Positions 52,724-64,000 are shown, counted from the stretch's first letter. The stretch: 64,000 bases of DNA from Symbiodinium natans (GCA_905221605.1 CAJNDS010000435.1:249001-313000), one strand, 5' to 3'. Made by a program: numbers and translations. The notes: generated by a model not told the origin, from the sequence alone.

Positions 52724-54258
52724 ATGTCTCAGCGAGGAAAGGGAGTGCCGCCCGGAAAGGCACCAGGGAAAGGAAATCCGAAAGGAAAGGGTAGACCGCC
52801 AGGGCCCGGCGCTCCTCCACCACCAAGGCCCGGACCAGGCTCCAAGTGCACCAGAGATCCCAGAGCAGGCCCGAAGCTTCGGCCGCTTTTCTGGCAGACG
52901 GTGACCCAAGTTCCCAGCGAAAGCGTTTGGAACAAGATCTGCCCGCCGGTGCCATTCGATGCTGAGTTGCTCGAGCATCGCTTTGCTCTAGCCGAAACCC
53001 GAGCACCGCTTGCTTCGCTGACCGCTCGCAAGGGCGGAGCAGGTCTCGCAAGCAGTGATGAAGTTAGAAAGAAGGTGCGAGTGTTGGATGACAGGACTTC
53101 CCAACTACTTGCCATTGCCTTCAACAAGCTGCCTCCAGCTGAGCAGTTAGCACAAATCGTGGAGAGTTTGGATGCTTTTCCCGACGGCCTGCCACCAGAA
53201 GCATTGATAGCTCTCAACGCAGCATCGGTTGACCAGAAGGAAGCTGTTGAGCAGCTTCGACACATGGACATTCCTGAATCTGAAATTCTACAGCTCGACG
53301 TACCAGAAAGATATTTGTGGGTGTTGGCCAACAGACCTTTGTGCGCAGCAAAGGTTGCATGTGGTGCTTTGATGTTTGGTTTGGCGCCGGAGCTGCCAGA
53401 CTTGGGCCTGGCATGCAAACGCATATTCGCGGCCTGCAAAGCTTTGAGAACTTCGCAGTTGATCTCGCAATTTATCAGCACGTGTCTTGCGGTCGGCAAT
53501 GCGATGAATCGTGGCACGCCTCGTGATGGTGCCAGAGCCGTAGTGCTACCAGATGGACTGCTGAAACTAGATGAGCTGCGTGGAAACAGCGATATGGAGG
53601 GAGTGTCGGGGCCATCGCTGCTGGATTTTGTAGCCGAAGCTATCCTGCTTGAGGCTGTTTGTCAATGCAACTACGGGCAGCAGCAAGCACAGCAGCTCAG
53701 TGCTGAGCTTTGCGCGCAGGCATCAGATCTACGTGAAAGCGTGCGTGCGGCCCAAGGTGTTTGCATGCTAGAGGCCGAAAAGAGCTGCCAGAGAATTTGG
53801 CTTGCAGCATCTCGCGCCCACGGTGGCTTGGCCCAGTACTTGCAGGATCCATCTGCGGCACATATAGCTGTGAGGGTCTCTGAGATCTGTGAGGAGGTTG
53901 AGAGGACCTCCCAGCGAGTTGCTGCCGCCAAGGAGGACTTGAAGTTTACCATGGGCTGGCTTAGTGCTAAGCCAGGCACAAGCCCTGCTGAGTGGCTTGG
54001 AAACTGGGTCCACTTCCTCGATCAGCTCAGCAGTGCCCTTCAGCGCGTGCAGCTGCCAGCAAGCATTCCTCAGCGACACAAAGCAGATGAAAGCCGTCAG
54101 CTGCGGGATGTGACCAATGAAGCACATCAGATGAGCGAACATGTCGATTCTGATATGTGCTGCAAGTCTGCGAGCATGCAGTCTGTGCAGCTGGATGATG
54201 ACGAGCGCATTGAGGTCTTACTTGCCCGCATGCGATCCCAAGAAGGTGACGCGTCTAG
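52724..54258 (+). CDS. formin homology 2 (FH2) protein, large exon
   Basis: Formins nucleate and processively elongate actin filaments through the FH2 dimer. From the ATG at 52724 the frame has a Gly/Lys/Pro-rich start with a short FH1-like run (GAPPPPRPGPG, residues about 25-45). FH2 begins at KLRPLFWQTV (about 52), then SVWNKI, ELLEHRFALAE, VLDDRTSQLLAIAFNKLP, LDAFPDGLPPEALIAL and LCAAKVACGALMF. The hallmark VGNAMNRGTPRDGARAVVL then LDELRGN lies near 256-285. A helical C-terminal part extends to about 500. Read straight through, the frame stops at 54262 after 512 residues. However, GCGTCTAG followed by GTGAGA at 54259 is a strong donor, and the downstream ankyrin exon joins in frame. The ATG is the first that keeps the FH1-like run; upstream exons may exist. 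Confidence 0.9.
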
Positions 54259-54590
54259 GTGAGACGGACTGAGTATCGGCATTTTATCTTGATATATGAT
54301 GCCTGTCGACACCCGATGTACAGAGGTGCCTGCCGCTGCATTGACCAGTCCGTGCCTTCGGTGATTTCGGCCACGTGCCGGTTAATTTGCGCAAGGGGAG
54401 CGCGCGAAGAACGGAAGCCATGTGAAAATTCTACCAGGCATTGCCATTGCCGGTGATTGCAGGATATTGCTGGCAGCTGAATTCCCCGTAATATCTATTG
54501 TCACATATTGTCACATACTACCTCACTCAAGTGGTGGAAGCTGAATCGGGGCAGCCGCGAAGCGCCCGGATCCCAAGCGCATTTCTACAG

Positions 54591-54795
54591 ATGGCGTTTG
54601 CATGCTCTTTGTTGCAAGGTGGTGCGGCTTCTACTGCGAGCTGATGCCAAAGAAACCACAAATGCCGGTGGGTTCACTCCAACACAGCTGGCAGAGGCCC
54701 GGCCCCCTGCACATACAGATACATACAGCTGGCTGAAAGGCCAGCATGATTCAGCAAATTTGCAGCTGGCGCTAGCAGCATCACAGCATGTCTAA
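54591..54795 (+). CDS. ankyrin-repeat exon, likely 3' exon of the formin gene
   Basis: After the polypyrimidine acceptor ATTTCTACAG (54581-54590) the exon reads WRLHALCCKVVRLLLRADAK, then ETTNAGGFTPTQLAEARP. This fits one ankyrin repeat (L-H-A-x-x, V-V-x-L-L-L-x-x-x-A, x-G-x-T-P-x-x-L-A). It ends LQLALAASQHV and a stop at 54795. The formin exon ending AG at 54258 plus the first base here make AGA (Arg), so the intron 54259-54590 (GT-AG, 332 bases) keeps the frame. An extra exon between them cannot be excluded. If right, the product is an FH2 protein with a C-terminal ankyrin repeat. Confidence 0.5.
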
Positions 54796-55664
54796 TGGTT
54801 CACCCAGGCTGCTTCTTGGCAGCCACTGTGGAGTTCCATTGGGGTGCATGATGTGCCTGAAGAGAGAGAGAGAGAGATTAAAGACTATGGTTTCCTAAGT
54901 CGGGGGCCCGAGAAGTAGAAGAGGTTGGGGGCTGTGTAGGGGTCGCGTGAGTTTGGGTAAAGTGGGGCCTGGCAGCTAGTTTCACGACAACATGGCCCAG
55001 AAACGTAGGGGCACGGATGTCACCACGCAACCCCGGGGTTGATGGCCTAGATGTAGGGTTCATGTTGTGGGGTGTAGGTACTTGGAGTCCTAACTGGGGG
55101 CCTGAGGTGAAGGGGAGCGTGAGCGCGGTCAGAGTAGCAGTACAGAGCTCCCAGGGGTGTCGTGAACCGAGGGGTGTCCGGGGGGCGGGGAGGTTGGCTT
55201 TTCGAAAATTTGAGGCGGTTTGTGGGGACTTGGGGAGTTCAGGGAAGAGGGGCTATGGGATTTACGGGGGCTGGCCCGGTTAGGACACTAAGGACACCCA
55301 CTAAGGTGCCACTGGGGGCGCCGCGCGGCTGCCAACAGGGCAGTCAGGGACATCTTAAAAGTCTCACGTGACGCGGGAGCGGGGCGCGCCTTGGCGCAGG
55401 GTCCGTCCCTATGCCCCTAAGCAAAGCAAAGCAAAAGAGAGAGAGAGAGAGGCCTTTAATTAAAAGCGGGAAAACTATCCACCACTCGAGCGAGTAGACA
55501 TGATGGCCGGAGCATGCCTAGTGATTACGATGCTACGGGATACTAGGGAGAAGTGGAAAATACAGAGCTGCCCGGTGGTCTCACCAGCGGGGCAATGAAG
55601 TGTCGCAGACAGGTTTTAGGGGGAACGCCAAACAGTCTGGACACAACCTTCGCTGCATAAATCT
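54796..55664. other. no gene; GA microsatellites
   Basis: Short GA runs lie near 54859-54876 and 55437-55453. The intervening DNA is G-rich with many GGGG words. No coding signal is recognised. Confidence 0.45.
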
Positions 55665-55850
55665 CACCGAGACTGGACTTGATCTGGGCGCGCCCAGCGT
55701 GCGGGGGGTTCTCTGGGTTCCTCAAGCCCCGTAGAAGTAGAAGTAGAAGTAGAAGTAGAAGTAGAAGTAGAAGTAGAAGTAGAAGTAGAAGTAGAAGTAG
55801 AAGTAGAAGTAGAAGTAGAAGTAGAAGTAGAAGTAGAAGAAGAATAAGAA
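55665..55850 (+). repeat. GC-rich module with a GTAGAA hexamer tail
   Basis: TGGGCGCGCCC at 55685-55695 is followed by a GC-rich stretch, then TTCCTCAAGCCCCGTAGAAG and about 18 GTAGAA units (55731-55838), ending in GAAGAAGAATAAG. The module is similar to 17695-17825, including ATCTCACC about 30 bases upstream of the GGCGCGCC core in both. Confidence 0.7.
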
Positions 55851-57681
55851 GCGCCTTTTGCAGCCGCGCCGCGCGAACTTGGGTCCATGGCCTCTGAGCA
55901 TCAGCGTCACTGCCAGCGGAGCCAGCTGGAACGACAGCAAAAACAAGCAGCTCTCTGCAACACAGTGCAGCGTCCCGCATTGTACAACATGTTTTCCCGC
56001 TACAAACATCAAACAAACTAAAGCAAACTCCAAGTGGAAAAGCAACAGAAAGCAACCAAGCCTACTAAGGTCACCGACTCAACGCACAAATGGGCTTGTT
56101 TTCTGGAGTCTTCCGCTGCAAGACTGTGTTGCACAGGCGCAGCACAGGACCAGCAGATTGTGGGAGGGGCTTCCCGCAACCCCTCGGACGTAAGTCTGGA
56201 ACAGCAGCAGCGGCAACAGCAAAGGAAATGGCGGCGACAGCCACAACTTAGTCTGTTCTATGATGGAAGTCAGGCGTCTAGTTGAGTTCGTCTAGTTACT
56301 AGTTGAGTTCTATTATAACAAGCTAACGGGCACTGCACGGCCCTTCTTGGCGTACTACAATGTCAGTGAACGTGGCGTGCCTTGAGAGGCAAAGCGTATG
56401 TGGCATGTGGTGCGACATCTCCGCGAGAACCACAACGATGATATGGTGAAGGTCACCGGGACTGCATTTTGCAGCCGTGTCTGTGTGGTCACATGCTGCT
56501 TTTTGCCTTTTGGAAGGAACGTCTGGGCCACATTTTGAGACACAACAAGACCGAAGAGGCTGAGGAGGACCAGTCGTCATCTTGTTTGTACACCGATAAC
56601 GCACTGTGGCAGCTGAGTTGGCTGGGCAGACTTGCTTTTAAAATATCTTTCGATGTATGCGCAAACTTCGCGCTTGTAGTCATAGACCCCATGACAGGTA
56701 TGCCTCGGGAAGTCAGCACACAAGCAGGGACAGCACAGATAAGCCAGTTGTTGAAGTTCCAACCTGTAATAGCGCACGAGCCTGGAGCCAGGCAGCGAGC
56801 CAAATCTGAGATTTGCACAGGCTAACCAGTTTTTATGATCCCTTCTTTGCGTTTTCTCAGGGGCGAGGAGGGAGGTAGACAGAGCGCCAACTCTTCTCCA
56901 GATCCTCCCATCTCTGAGAATGACACGGAGACATACGGAGACGGGTTTTTGCAACGAAACGCTGCTCGAGTCGAACAGTCAGGAGTCCGTGTCCTTGCGT
57001 GAGCTGGCTCGGCACCTCAGAACCTGCGAACTGGCAGAGACATGGGTAGAATGCATCAGAAGCTGAATCAGACGGGTGATAGGTTTCACGGTGAGCCACG
57101 CTGGCAGGTGTTTCGACCCTGCGACATTGACAAAGCAGACCAGCTGATAGCTTTGAAGGATGACTGAGCCGTGGTTTGGCAACGGAGCTACAATTTTTGC
57201 TTCCACGGAAGCCCAGAGGTGCGCGTTGCCACGTCGCCACCGAAGCCTTCCCAGCTGCATCCAGCAGAGCCGTTTCACACACGTTGAGAACGTAAGAACT
57301 TGTTTGCTTGCACCAGTTTGCACCTGATCATGAGCAAGTTGGAACCTCTGCAGCACGTGTCACGACAATCAGAACACCAGCGACACCAATGCTTGTGTTC
57401 TTCGCATTCCAAGCAGATTCGACTTTCCACGAAGTGTGGAGTCGATTGTCCATTCCATGCTTGGCGGCCCGTGGGGGGGGGGGGGGGGGTAGTATATATG
57501 TATATAATGGAGAGAGGGAGATACATGGTTTGCCAGGTACATACACATGTTGCATGAGATAGCTAAGTGCAACATGGCGAACATCAATAGAAACGTGTAA
57601 TACGTAAACTTCTGTAAGTGTAGTCAATCTGAAGTGATAGGTAAGTGGATTTAGCGGAGTTGCACATACCAACAACTCGAC
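55851..57681. other. no confident gene
   Basis: Frames such as 56469-56825 plus (WLGRLAFKISFDVCANFALV) might be coding but match no family. A G-run of about 18 lies at 57474-57490, followed by TATATATG. Confidence 0.35.
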
Positions 57682-58434
57682 TTGAAAGCGAGAAATCTGA
57701 AGTTTACAAGCCACAAATCGTTTAAAAAACACGAAGCCGGAAACCACCACCCTGTAAAGTCAATTCAGAGAGCAAGTGTTTGCGCCGGCTTCTTTCCAGC
57801 TGCTCAGGGCACAACAAGGATCTTGCCGTCTGCTTCTAAAAGGCCCATGCAGACCAAACACAGGAAGCCTCTACAAAAAGTTGAGGTTTCCTCGATCCGA
57901 AACACGTTGCTGAAGATGCACCAGTTTGGCCGGAGGGCAGTTGGCAGTTCATCCACACTTCGCCCACGACTGAGTTTGTCAGCAACACCACATCTCCTCG
58001 TGAGAGTGAGATACATGTACCGCGACCTGGTACTTTTGACTCATGAAGCCATGTGCAACGCCGAAGAGTTTGCAGAGCTCCTGCTTCAGGAGTGCGCCTG
58101 CAGGTGCCTTGCCAAAAAGACATGGGCCGCTTCTGAAGCGCCTGGTCCTGATATCATGAGCAACACTGGTCCCGAATCCCAGCTGCGAAGCATGGAGTTC
58201 TGCGGCATCATGGACAGATGCATGGACATGCGGACTTTTTGCCTGGGTTCTCACCATCGGCTTTCAGAAACTGCGCACCGTGTGCTAGGATCAAGTCCTG
58301 CAAAATTTATGCCTGCAGAAGCTTCTCGCCCCGATTGCCTGGCACAAGATGGCCCAGCACAGCAGAGATCTTCGAAAATATCCGGTCCCGTCTGTTATTC
58401 ATCTGACGATGTCTGGCTTGCACATGAAGAATAG
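57682..58434 (+). CDS. orphan 250-residue ORF, unrecognised
   Basis: An open frame of 250 codons is basic at its N-terminus. It contains RYMYRDLVLLTHEAMCNAEE and FAELLLQECACRCLAKKTWA, then polar, low-motif sequence with DSMEFCGIMDRCMD-like Met/Cys content (MEFCGIMDRCMDMRTF). A minus-strand frame of 92 codons overlaps. No domain is recognised. The strand fits the recognised genes, so it may contain a real exon (the helix-like part near 58015-58130). Confidence 0.3.
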   Translation: MKARNLKFTSHKSFKKHEAGNHHPVKSIQRASVCAGFFPAAQGTTRILPSASKRPMQTKHRKPLQKVEVSSIRNTLLKMHQFGRRAVGSSSTLRPRLSLSATPHLLVRVRYMYRDLVLLTHEAMCNAEEFAELLLQECACRCLAKKTWAASEAPGPDIMSNTGPESQLRSMEFCGIMDRCMDMRTFCLGSHHRLSETAHRVLGSSPAKFMPAEASRPDCLAQDGPAQQRSSKISGPVCYSSDDVWLAHEE

Positions 58435-61059
58435 TCTCAGTGTTACACATAAATCGCCGGGGCTGATTTTCCCAGAAGTGAAATGCTCATGACTCATCAT
58501 CTTCTTTCTTCTGCCAAGCAATCGGACCAGGATCTGGTGCACTTCAGGATGCAGAACACCAGATACCAGGCAAATGTGCATCCGGTCAAAACCACAGCAG
58601 GAATGAAAGAATGAAAGGGCCCGTGTATCGCCTCGAATCGAAGGCCAATAACTTGGCGTTGGACAGGGGGTTACTTTGTGCCAGTGCAGCAGATGGTCTC
58701 CATCTCCTGTTCGCTTGTTCGATGCGCCATTGCTGTCCAGCACCGTCCTCCAGGTTGTGTTTCCTTCTTGACCAGGTCGCTCCGGATCATGAGCACAGGT
58801 TCTCTTATCCATACTCCAACCGTGCCAGATACCACACCCGAACTTTTCGCGGATTGTCGCCCCTGAGCACATTGCCTTGCGAGACTTTTGAGCAAGCATG
58901 AGCAAGCGTGTTGAAGGAAAGCAGGCAGACAAAGTACTGGCAAGAGGATCATTTGCTCAAGCCTGACCTGATATCTGCACTCTTTGCAAGGCTCTCGCGA
59001 CTCTATTCTGTACACTTCCTCCATCCTCCACCACCCTTGCCCTATCTTGCCCTGCTTCTGCAACGTGGCCAGATGTGGCCAGCGAGCAAAAGGCGACCCG
59101 AGAGTTGAACATCACAGCATGCTCAAGCAAACCCTTGTGGAAGAATGCCACTTCCAACATTCACAAAGTCCGCCTGCACCGGCAAAATCATGAACATGAT
59201 GCGTGCAGCTGCGTCTCCACGTCCGCTAACTTGACATACTTCACTTGAGACAAGCCCGCTAGGTTAGGTTAATTGGAATAGCGTCCTGGTCCCATCCCCT
59301 GTGTTATCTTCCCTGAAAATAAGATGGCCATGACGCTACGTACCTCAGATGTCAGCATCTTACATAGTAATTGCACTTGTTCTTTGTTGCGGATACGATC
59401 AAGATGTAGCTCCACTATGTTGCACTTGTTGGAAGTACCTTTCTCACTTTGTGGACATGCTAAATCAGACACTTGCTCTAACGCTTGGCAACACCACGGG
59501 CCGCCGCCAAGTAGGTTCCCAAAGGGAATCACTTGGAGCTTTGCACCTGGTCTTAACAAATCGTGCTTCCTCTGCATTTGTATTGCATTCGTACGTCTGC
59601 TTTTACGACAAACGCCTGAAGCAACGTGCGGGTCAGCAGTATCCAGCTGTCGTCGTGTCTTGTCAATTTGCGGGCCCAGCTTCTGCCACCGGAGTTACGA
59701 CGTAGCTGTAGACCCATACCCTGCTGTCTCCGGTTGTTTCCGCAGCTGCGAACTGTTGCTTCCGTTAGCTGCGAGCTGTTGGTGCCAGATCAGCTCATCT
59801 CAACCATTGCATGTAAAGGTTCAGCATGTTTCTTTTCATGCTTTGGTGCATTGGGCACTTAATGCTTTTGCAAAGTCCTTCGCATTCATGAGGCGGGTCG
59901 CAAGGGTCGCTCGTGGCTCTGGCGCTTGGCAATCCGGAAGACATCCGGAAGGCATCCGGAGGGCATCCGGAGGGCCGAAGCCGAAGGGATTAGGATCTCA
60001 CATGAAAGATTGTTGGAAATGTGCGAGAGGCTTGAAAGAACAGCGCTCGGGCTGGAACTGAAGTAGTTAGACATAGTTGGACACATGCTTTTTGACTAGT
60101 AGCCGATGTGTTGATTCAATTGGGTTGGTGAACTGCGGGTGAGTTGCGACTTTAGCTTCTGGACCATCGGCCCAAACCCCCCGATGAATGTCATCGCGGT
60201 ACGCATGCTTGGTGGGCGTTCTGCTCCTCCTTTTGTTCCGTGTTCCTGATGTCCAGGTGCTTCTGCTGGCACACTACTTTGCTGGCGCGCTGCCTGAAAG
60301 TGCTTTGAGCTCACCGGTCCCACTTTGTCACGGCATGCATGTGAATGCGCCGCTGACGCGCCGCTGACGCTGAAGTTCAAGCGGAAGTCTCGTCGACGCA
60401 GCCCACATTGTTCGCAAAAGCTATCGAACGCGGGGATTAGCCCCATACTTCAGCCCTAGCATGGCACAGCCACATCGCAGCATTTCACAGCCTTTTGCAG
60501 CACAGCCATGGAAGCCGACGGCCTGAATGGAGAAAGAGTACAACATGACAAGCAGAGAGAACAGCACCTGGGACGAGAAATTATGATAGGATATGGGAAG
60601 AATGAAGGAGGTTGTGCGGTCACGCTCCGCCTCCTGATATCCCAGCCTGCTTTTTGTGCTCTTGCATAGTGACACCCTCGGGGATGGCATGGCAGAGACA
60701 GATAGACAGATAGAGAGAGAGAGAGCGAGCGAGAGAGCCTGAGCTGAACTCAGGAGGGATTATGGTCGTGTGTGTTTTAGGGGGTTGTGATTTTTTGGGG
60801 GTTCATCTCCATGGCCGTCGCCTCAGTTCTCCCTCACACTACAACAAGTCGAAAGGGGACAGTTAAGGGTCTAAGAACGGGGTGAATATTGGTGTACTGG
60901 CATCTTAATTTTAACGCTACGCGACCCGGCTCGGCCTGAGCTTCTGTAACATGACAGCTGCGGCCCAAGGCCTCGGCGGATACGAGGGGATGGGGGGCAA
61001 GAACGGGAGGACTCCCCCCACATGTTTCAGTCGCTCCAAACAACTGGGGCGCGCGAATC
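58435..61059. other. no confident gene
   Basis: A plus frame at 59324-60061 (245 codons) is Cys/Ser/Leu-rich without motifs and is probably chance. CATCCGGA-type 11-base units repeat four times at about 59940-59976. A GA run lies at 60711-60740. Confidence 0.4.
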
Positions 61060-61170
61060 GCGCGGGGGTCTTCGGGCCTTCATGCCCCCAAGAAAGAAGA
61101 GAGAGAGAGAGAGAGAGAGCGGCCGCCGCGCGGGTTGTAAACTTGCCCCTGGCCCCAAGGAAAAGAAAGA
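61060..61170. repeat. GC-rich unit with AAGAAAG/GA tail
   Basis: CGCGCGGGGGTCTTCGGG followed by CTTCATGCCCCCAAGAAAG and GA repeats (to 61121) matches 21983-22022. A second GC-rich stretch then ends in GAAAGAAAG at 61165-61180. Confidence 0.7.
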
Positions 61171-61179
61171 AAGAAAGAA

Positions 61180-61620
61180 AGCGACGAGAGGTTATGATAG
61201 GTTTGCAGGTGCAGATGCTAGCTGGGATACGTTGGCGCCCGACTGCCGACACGCGAGATGGCAATTGAGCCCAGCCCACAAGCACCTGCACACCGATACA
61301 CCGCTCCAGCCAACGGCACGCAATCGGCACAACCGGAGCATACCGGTGCACTCGGTACAATCGGCGGAGTCCTGTGCTTGCAGGCAGTTCGTGCATCGAT
61401 GCAACCATGTCCTCCCTCCGAAACAGGGAATGTCTCTACCTTGAATCCCTTTTTTGTGTTTCGGGGAGGTCTTGTTTGTCAGGTTGCCCAAGCTCAACAG
61501 ACCCTAAGTATGTAGAACCCCCAGGAACATAGGAACCTGATTTTGGTCGAATGCCGATGGAAGTACATATCCACGTGCGTGGGACCTTTACGGCCATTGA
61601 GGACAATTTAGGACCCATTC
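61180..61620. other. no gene seen
   Basis: Short overlapping frames only; nothing recognised. Confidence 0.4.
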
Positions 61621-62160
61621 GACGGGTGTCAGGTGTTTCAAACTTTCTTTCTTGAAGTGCGCTCTTTCGAACTTGTTTTATAGCTTTTGTCTTCACGAAA
61701 CATTTTGAACAGTTTGTAAAGCCAAGCTTTCAAATGTTTACAAGGAAAAGTTCTCAAGCGTTTGTGTATATTCGGAACAATAGTTTAAGCGGAATGTAAA
61801 ATTTGAAACGTTTGGATTCTGCGTCTTCGAGCTTAGAAAAATTGCTCTTTTAAGAAAAGTTTCAGGCAGTTGCATAGCACGGGTTCAAAAAAGAAAAGTT
61901 GCAACAAGTGAACTTATTGAAACAGAAAGCAAGAGCAATAGTTCCAAAAGGGAGGCGGGAAAGTTTGAGAAGCTTTTATGTTGATTTGAAAGTGTTTTTT
62001 AACTGTTCAAGTTTTTCAAATTGTTTCTTGCAAGAATTTGTTGAACGATTTGAAAAACACTGTTATCAAGCTTCTCCCAATCTTGCAAGTTTGAAAGTTT
62101 GAAAACGAAGTTTGAGTGCTTGTCAATCCTTCTTAATATCTCCAAGTTTTCAGACTTTCC
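61621..62160. other. AT-rich tract with recurrent GTTTGAAA and AAGTTT words
   Basis: Base composition shifts to clearly AT-rich. Words such as TTTGAAA, AAGTTTG and AAGTTGC recur on both strands at irregular spacing. No coding signal is seen. Confidence 0.6.
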
Positions 62161-63640
62161 GCCTTTCAATGCGAATCATGTAGAGCGCGCTGTTTTTCCC
62201 GAATGCGTAGGGGAGGGTTCCCGTCCTAACAGGTGGGGTTCAGGGGTCAGGGAGTTTACGTGGCATCGTGCGTTTCATGTTCGCGAAGCGTCCGAAGCAT
62301 CGAAAGCGCCCGCGTTGTCGCGAATCGAGCTGCAAGTTGCGGAAGCCCAGCGTTTTGGCATGTTTTGGCGTGGTTTTGGTCGTTGCATGCCTGATATTGT
62401 GCCGCCCGTCACGAGGATGAGGCCTCTGAGGCGTTTTGGAGTCCTCCTCGTAAGCGTCAGGAGGATGACGCCCGTGGGTGGCGCCATCCTCGTGACTGTC
62501 GTCGCTTTTGAACCTTCGCTTGGATTATCGGGGGAGTGAGTGGTGGATACCTCCTACAACGTGTTCACGATTCCCGGTTTTGCTTGTCGGGGGTAAATGC
62601 CTACAAAGCATTCCTGTCTCCGGGGTTTGCTTGTGCATTCGGGTTCGTGGCTCCTATCAGTTTTTTTTTGTAAGTTTTTCCAGCTTTTTCTTGAAGAGAA
62701 ATAGGTATAACAAGTTTGAAAAACGCAGTTTTCATGGCTTGACAGCGATTGGGATGCCCCACCCGCGCACCCATACTTGTCACGAACAACAGATAGGAAA
62801 AAATGATAAGGAGAAAAAACGTAGGGAGATGAATTGTTTTTATTGTTTTCTCCTGCCTGTTTTCCTGGACGAAAACGCAGAGAAAAAACGAAGATGGGGA
62901 ACTCCCTTCTATTCCTTTCTGGGCGGAACACCAAGATGTAGGAAGGGAGCACAAGGATAAGTAAAATAGCAAGGAAAAAAGACGGAAATGATTCCCTCAT
63001 CCCTTTCTTCCCTTCGCTTTTTCTTTTCCTTCCACAGCTTTCTTCCAACAGACCAAGAAAAGAAGTCGCAATGCATTCGGACGAGATATACATGGAGAGG
63101 TAATATGATGTATACTTTTTTGCTACTAGTGTAAAGGGAAATTGTTGTTTTATTCTTCTCTTTTATGATTGTTTTCAGTGACATTTCTAAAAGGGTTTCA
63201 CATGTCTGAGAGGAACAAACAAGAAGAGACAGGAACAGAGGAGAGGGAGGACAAGGGTGCGGAAGAGACGGCGGCAGTTCATCCTCAATTCTAGATAGAA
63301 GCAAACCCGTCCGTGAGAAAGCCCATGTCAATTCTGCCTGAACAACCAGAAGAGATAGGCAACAAAAAGGGACAAATGATGGTCGTGATGTGATCCCTAT
63401 TCGACCCCTGTTCTTTGTGTCTGGTTCTTTGCTTTTCAATGCAGAAGGAACAAAAGGAAGGGTGACAGGGAGGAGGGCCTATCATCCGTTCCCATTCCTC
63501 CCGCCTTTTCTTGTTTTCGTCCCCTCTCTCCTTTTAACTCTCTCCTTCCCCCGCTTTCTTCTCGCCCTTTTCACTTCTGTTTTGTGTACAACTTGTGTAC
63601 AGTATTTTAAGAGGCCGCCCGCACAGGCGGGCTTCGCAGG
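62161..63640. other. no confident gene; purine/pyrimidine-biased DNA
   Basis: A frame near 62400-62520 reads with acidic and Arg-rich character (ARHEDEASEAFWSPPRKRQE) and could be a short exon, but it has no known motif. From 62800 to 63560 the strand is rich in GGAAAAA and TTTCCTTC words. Confidence 0.35.
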
Positions 63641-64000
63641 CGCGAGTGACTGTAGATAGCAGCAACAAAAAACACCTGTGACAAAACCAAAGGGGTAGCG
63701 CTAAGTGCCAAGCTTGGGGTGGCGAACTTTTGGCTCGGGTAGCTTCGCGGGCTACCGACAGGGAGAGGGAGAGAGAGAGAGAGAGAGAGATCTGTGGCAC
63801 GATGTGGCACGCAGACTGTTGGATGAACCGTGGATGGCGGAGTCTGAATCTTTGATGTTCCTGTCGTTGGATTGGGTACGCGCTTTTGGCTCAATCAGTT
63901 GTAGCTTCGGGAAAGTTCGGTTTGCCTTCGCCGATGTGCCAAAAACAGTAAGAGATACAGAACAACAGACCGGTGCATGTCCATGGGCGTTGCTCTCAGG
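63641..64000. other. GA run and a spliced-leader-like word; no gene seen
   Basis: GA repeats lie at about 63760-63790. TTTTGGCTCAA at 63884-63894 matches the 3' part of the dinoflagellate spliced leader over 11 bases, but no coding frame follows clearly. Confidence 0.3.

Noticed and set aside
54591-54795. Ankyrin exon spliced at TTGCAAG (54619) to the formin
   Set aside because: That acceptor shifts the frame and loses the repeat; the TTTCTACAG acceptor at 54590 keeps it.

Overview
The window looks like nuclear DNA of a dinoflagellate, probably a Symbiodiniaceae-type alga (inference). The arguments are: the supported genes are cut into many small exons; most introns that can be placed are GC-AG, with AG|G-like boundaries, and a minority are GT-AG; the recognisable host genes all lie on the + strand; there are decayed LINEs of the restriction-like-endonuclease type, a Penelope-like retroelement and very many microsatellites. 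There is no bacterial gene organisation (no operons, ribosome binding sites, CRISPR or prophage). Most long open frames in the window are artefacts of GC-rich or microsatellite DNA.

Layout. 0-2.8 kb: purine-rich DNA, a 0.5-kb trinucleotide array and one orphan minus-strand ORF. 2.8-7.8 kb: a spliced zinc-finger-like gene whose exon is interrupted by a complete Penelope-like element (195-bp identical terminal repeats, two ORFs, 40-bp target-site duplication). 7.8-24 kb: mostly non-coding or undecipherable, with scattered candidate exons and large microsatellites. 24-35 kb: a retroelement graveyard with at least seven fragments of one LINE family, one fragment of a second family, fold-back repeats and tandem repeats. 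35.6-43.7 kb: a KRI1 ribosome-biogenesis gene reconstructed from 24 short exons, which unexpectedly contains a ZZ-type zinc finger. 44-49.5 kb: microsatellite and weak exon candidates. 49.7-54.8 kb: ankyrin-like exons, an 0.8-kb GT-rich satellite, then a formin (FH2) exon that appears to splice into a further ankyrin repeat exon. 55-64 kb: repeat modules ending in microsatellites, an AT-rich tract and orphan ORFs.

The gene products do not form one pathway: KRI1 acts in nucleolar 40S ribosome assembly and the formin in actin nucleation. The strongest points for a second look are the ZZ finger inside KRI1, the possible formin-ankyrin fusion, the recent Penelope-like insertion without a visible GIY-YIG nuclease, and GC-rich modules that carry microsatellite tails like retroposon ends. 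Exon joins were worked out by eye from reading frames and family motifs and need transcript support.
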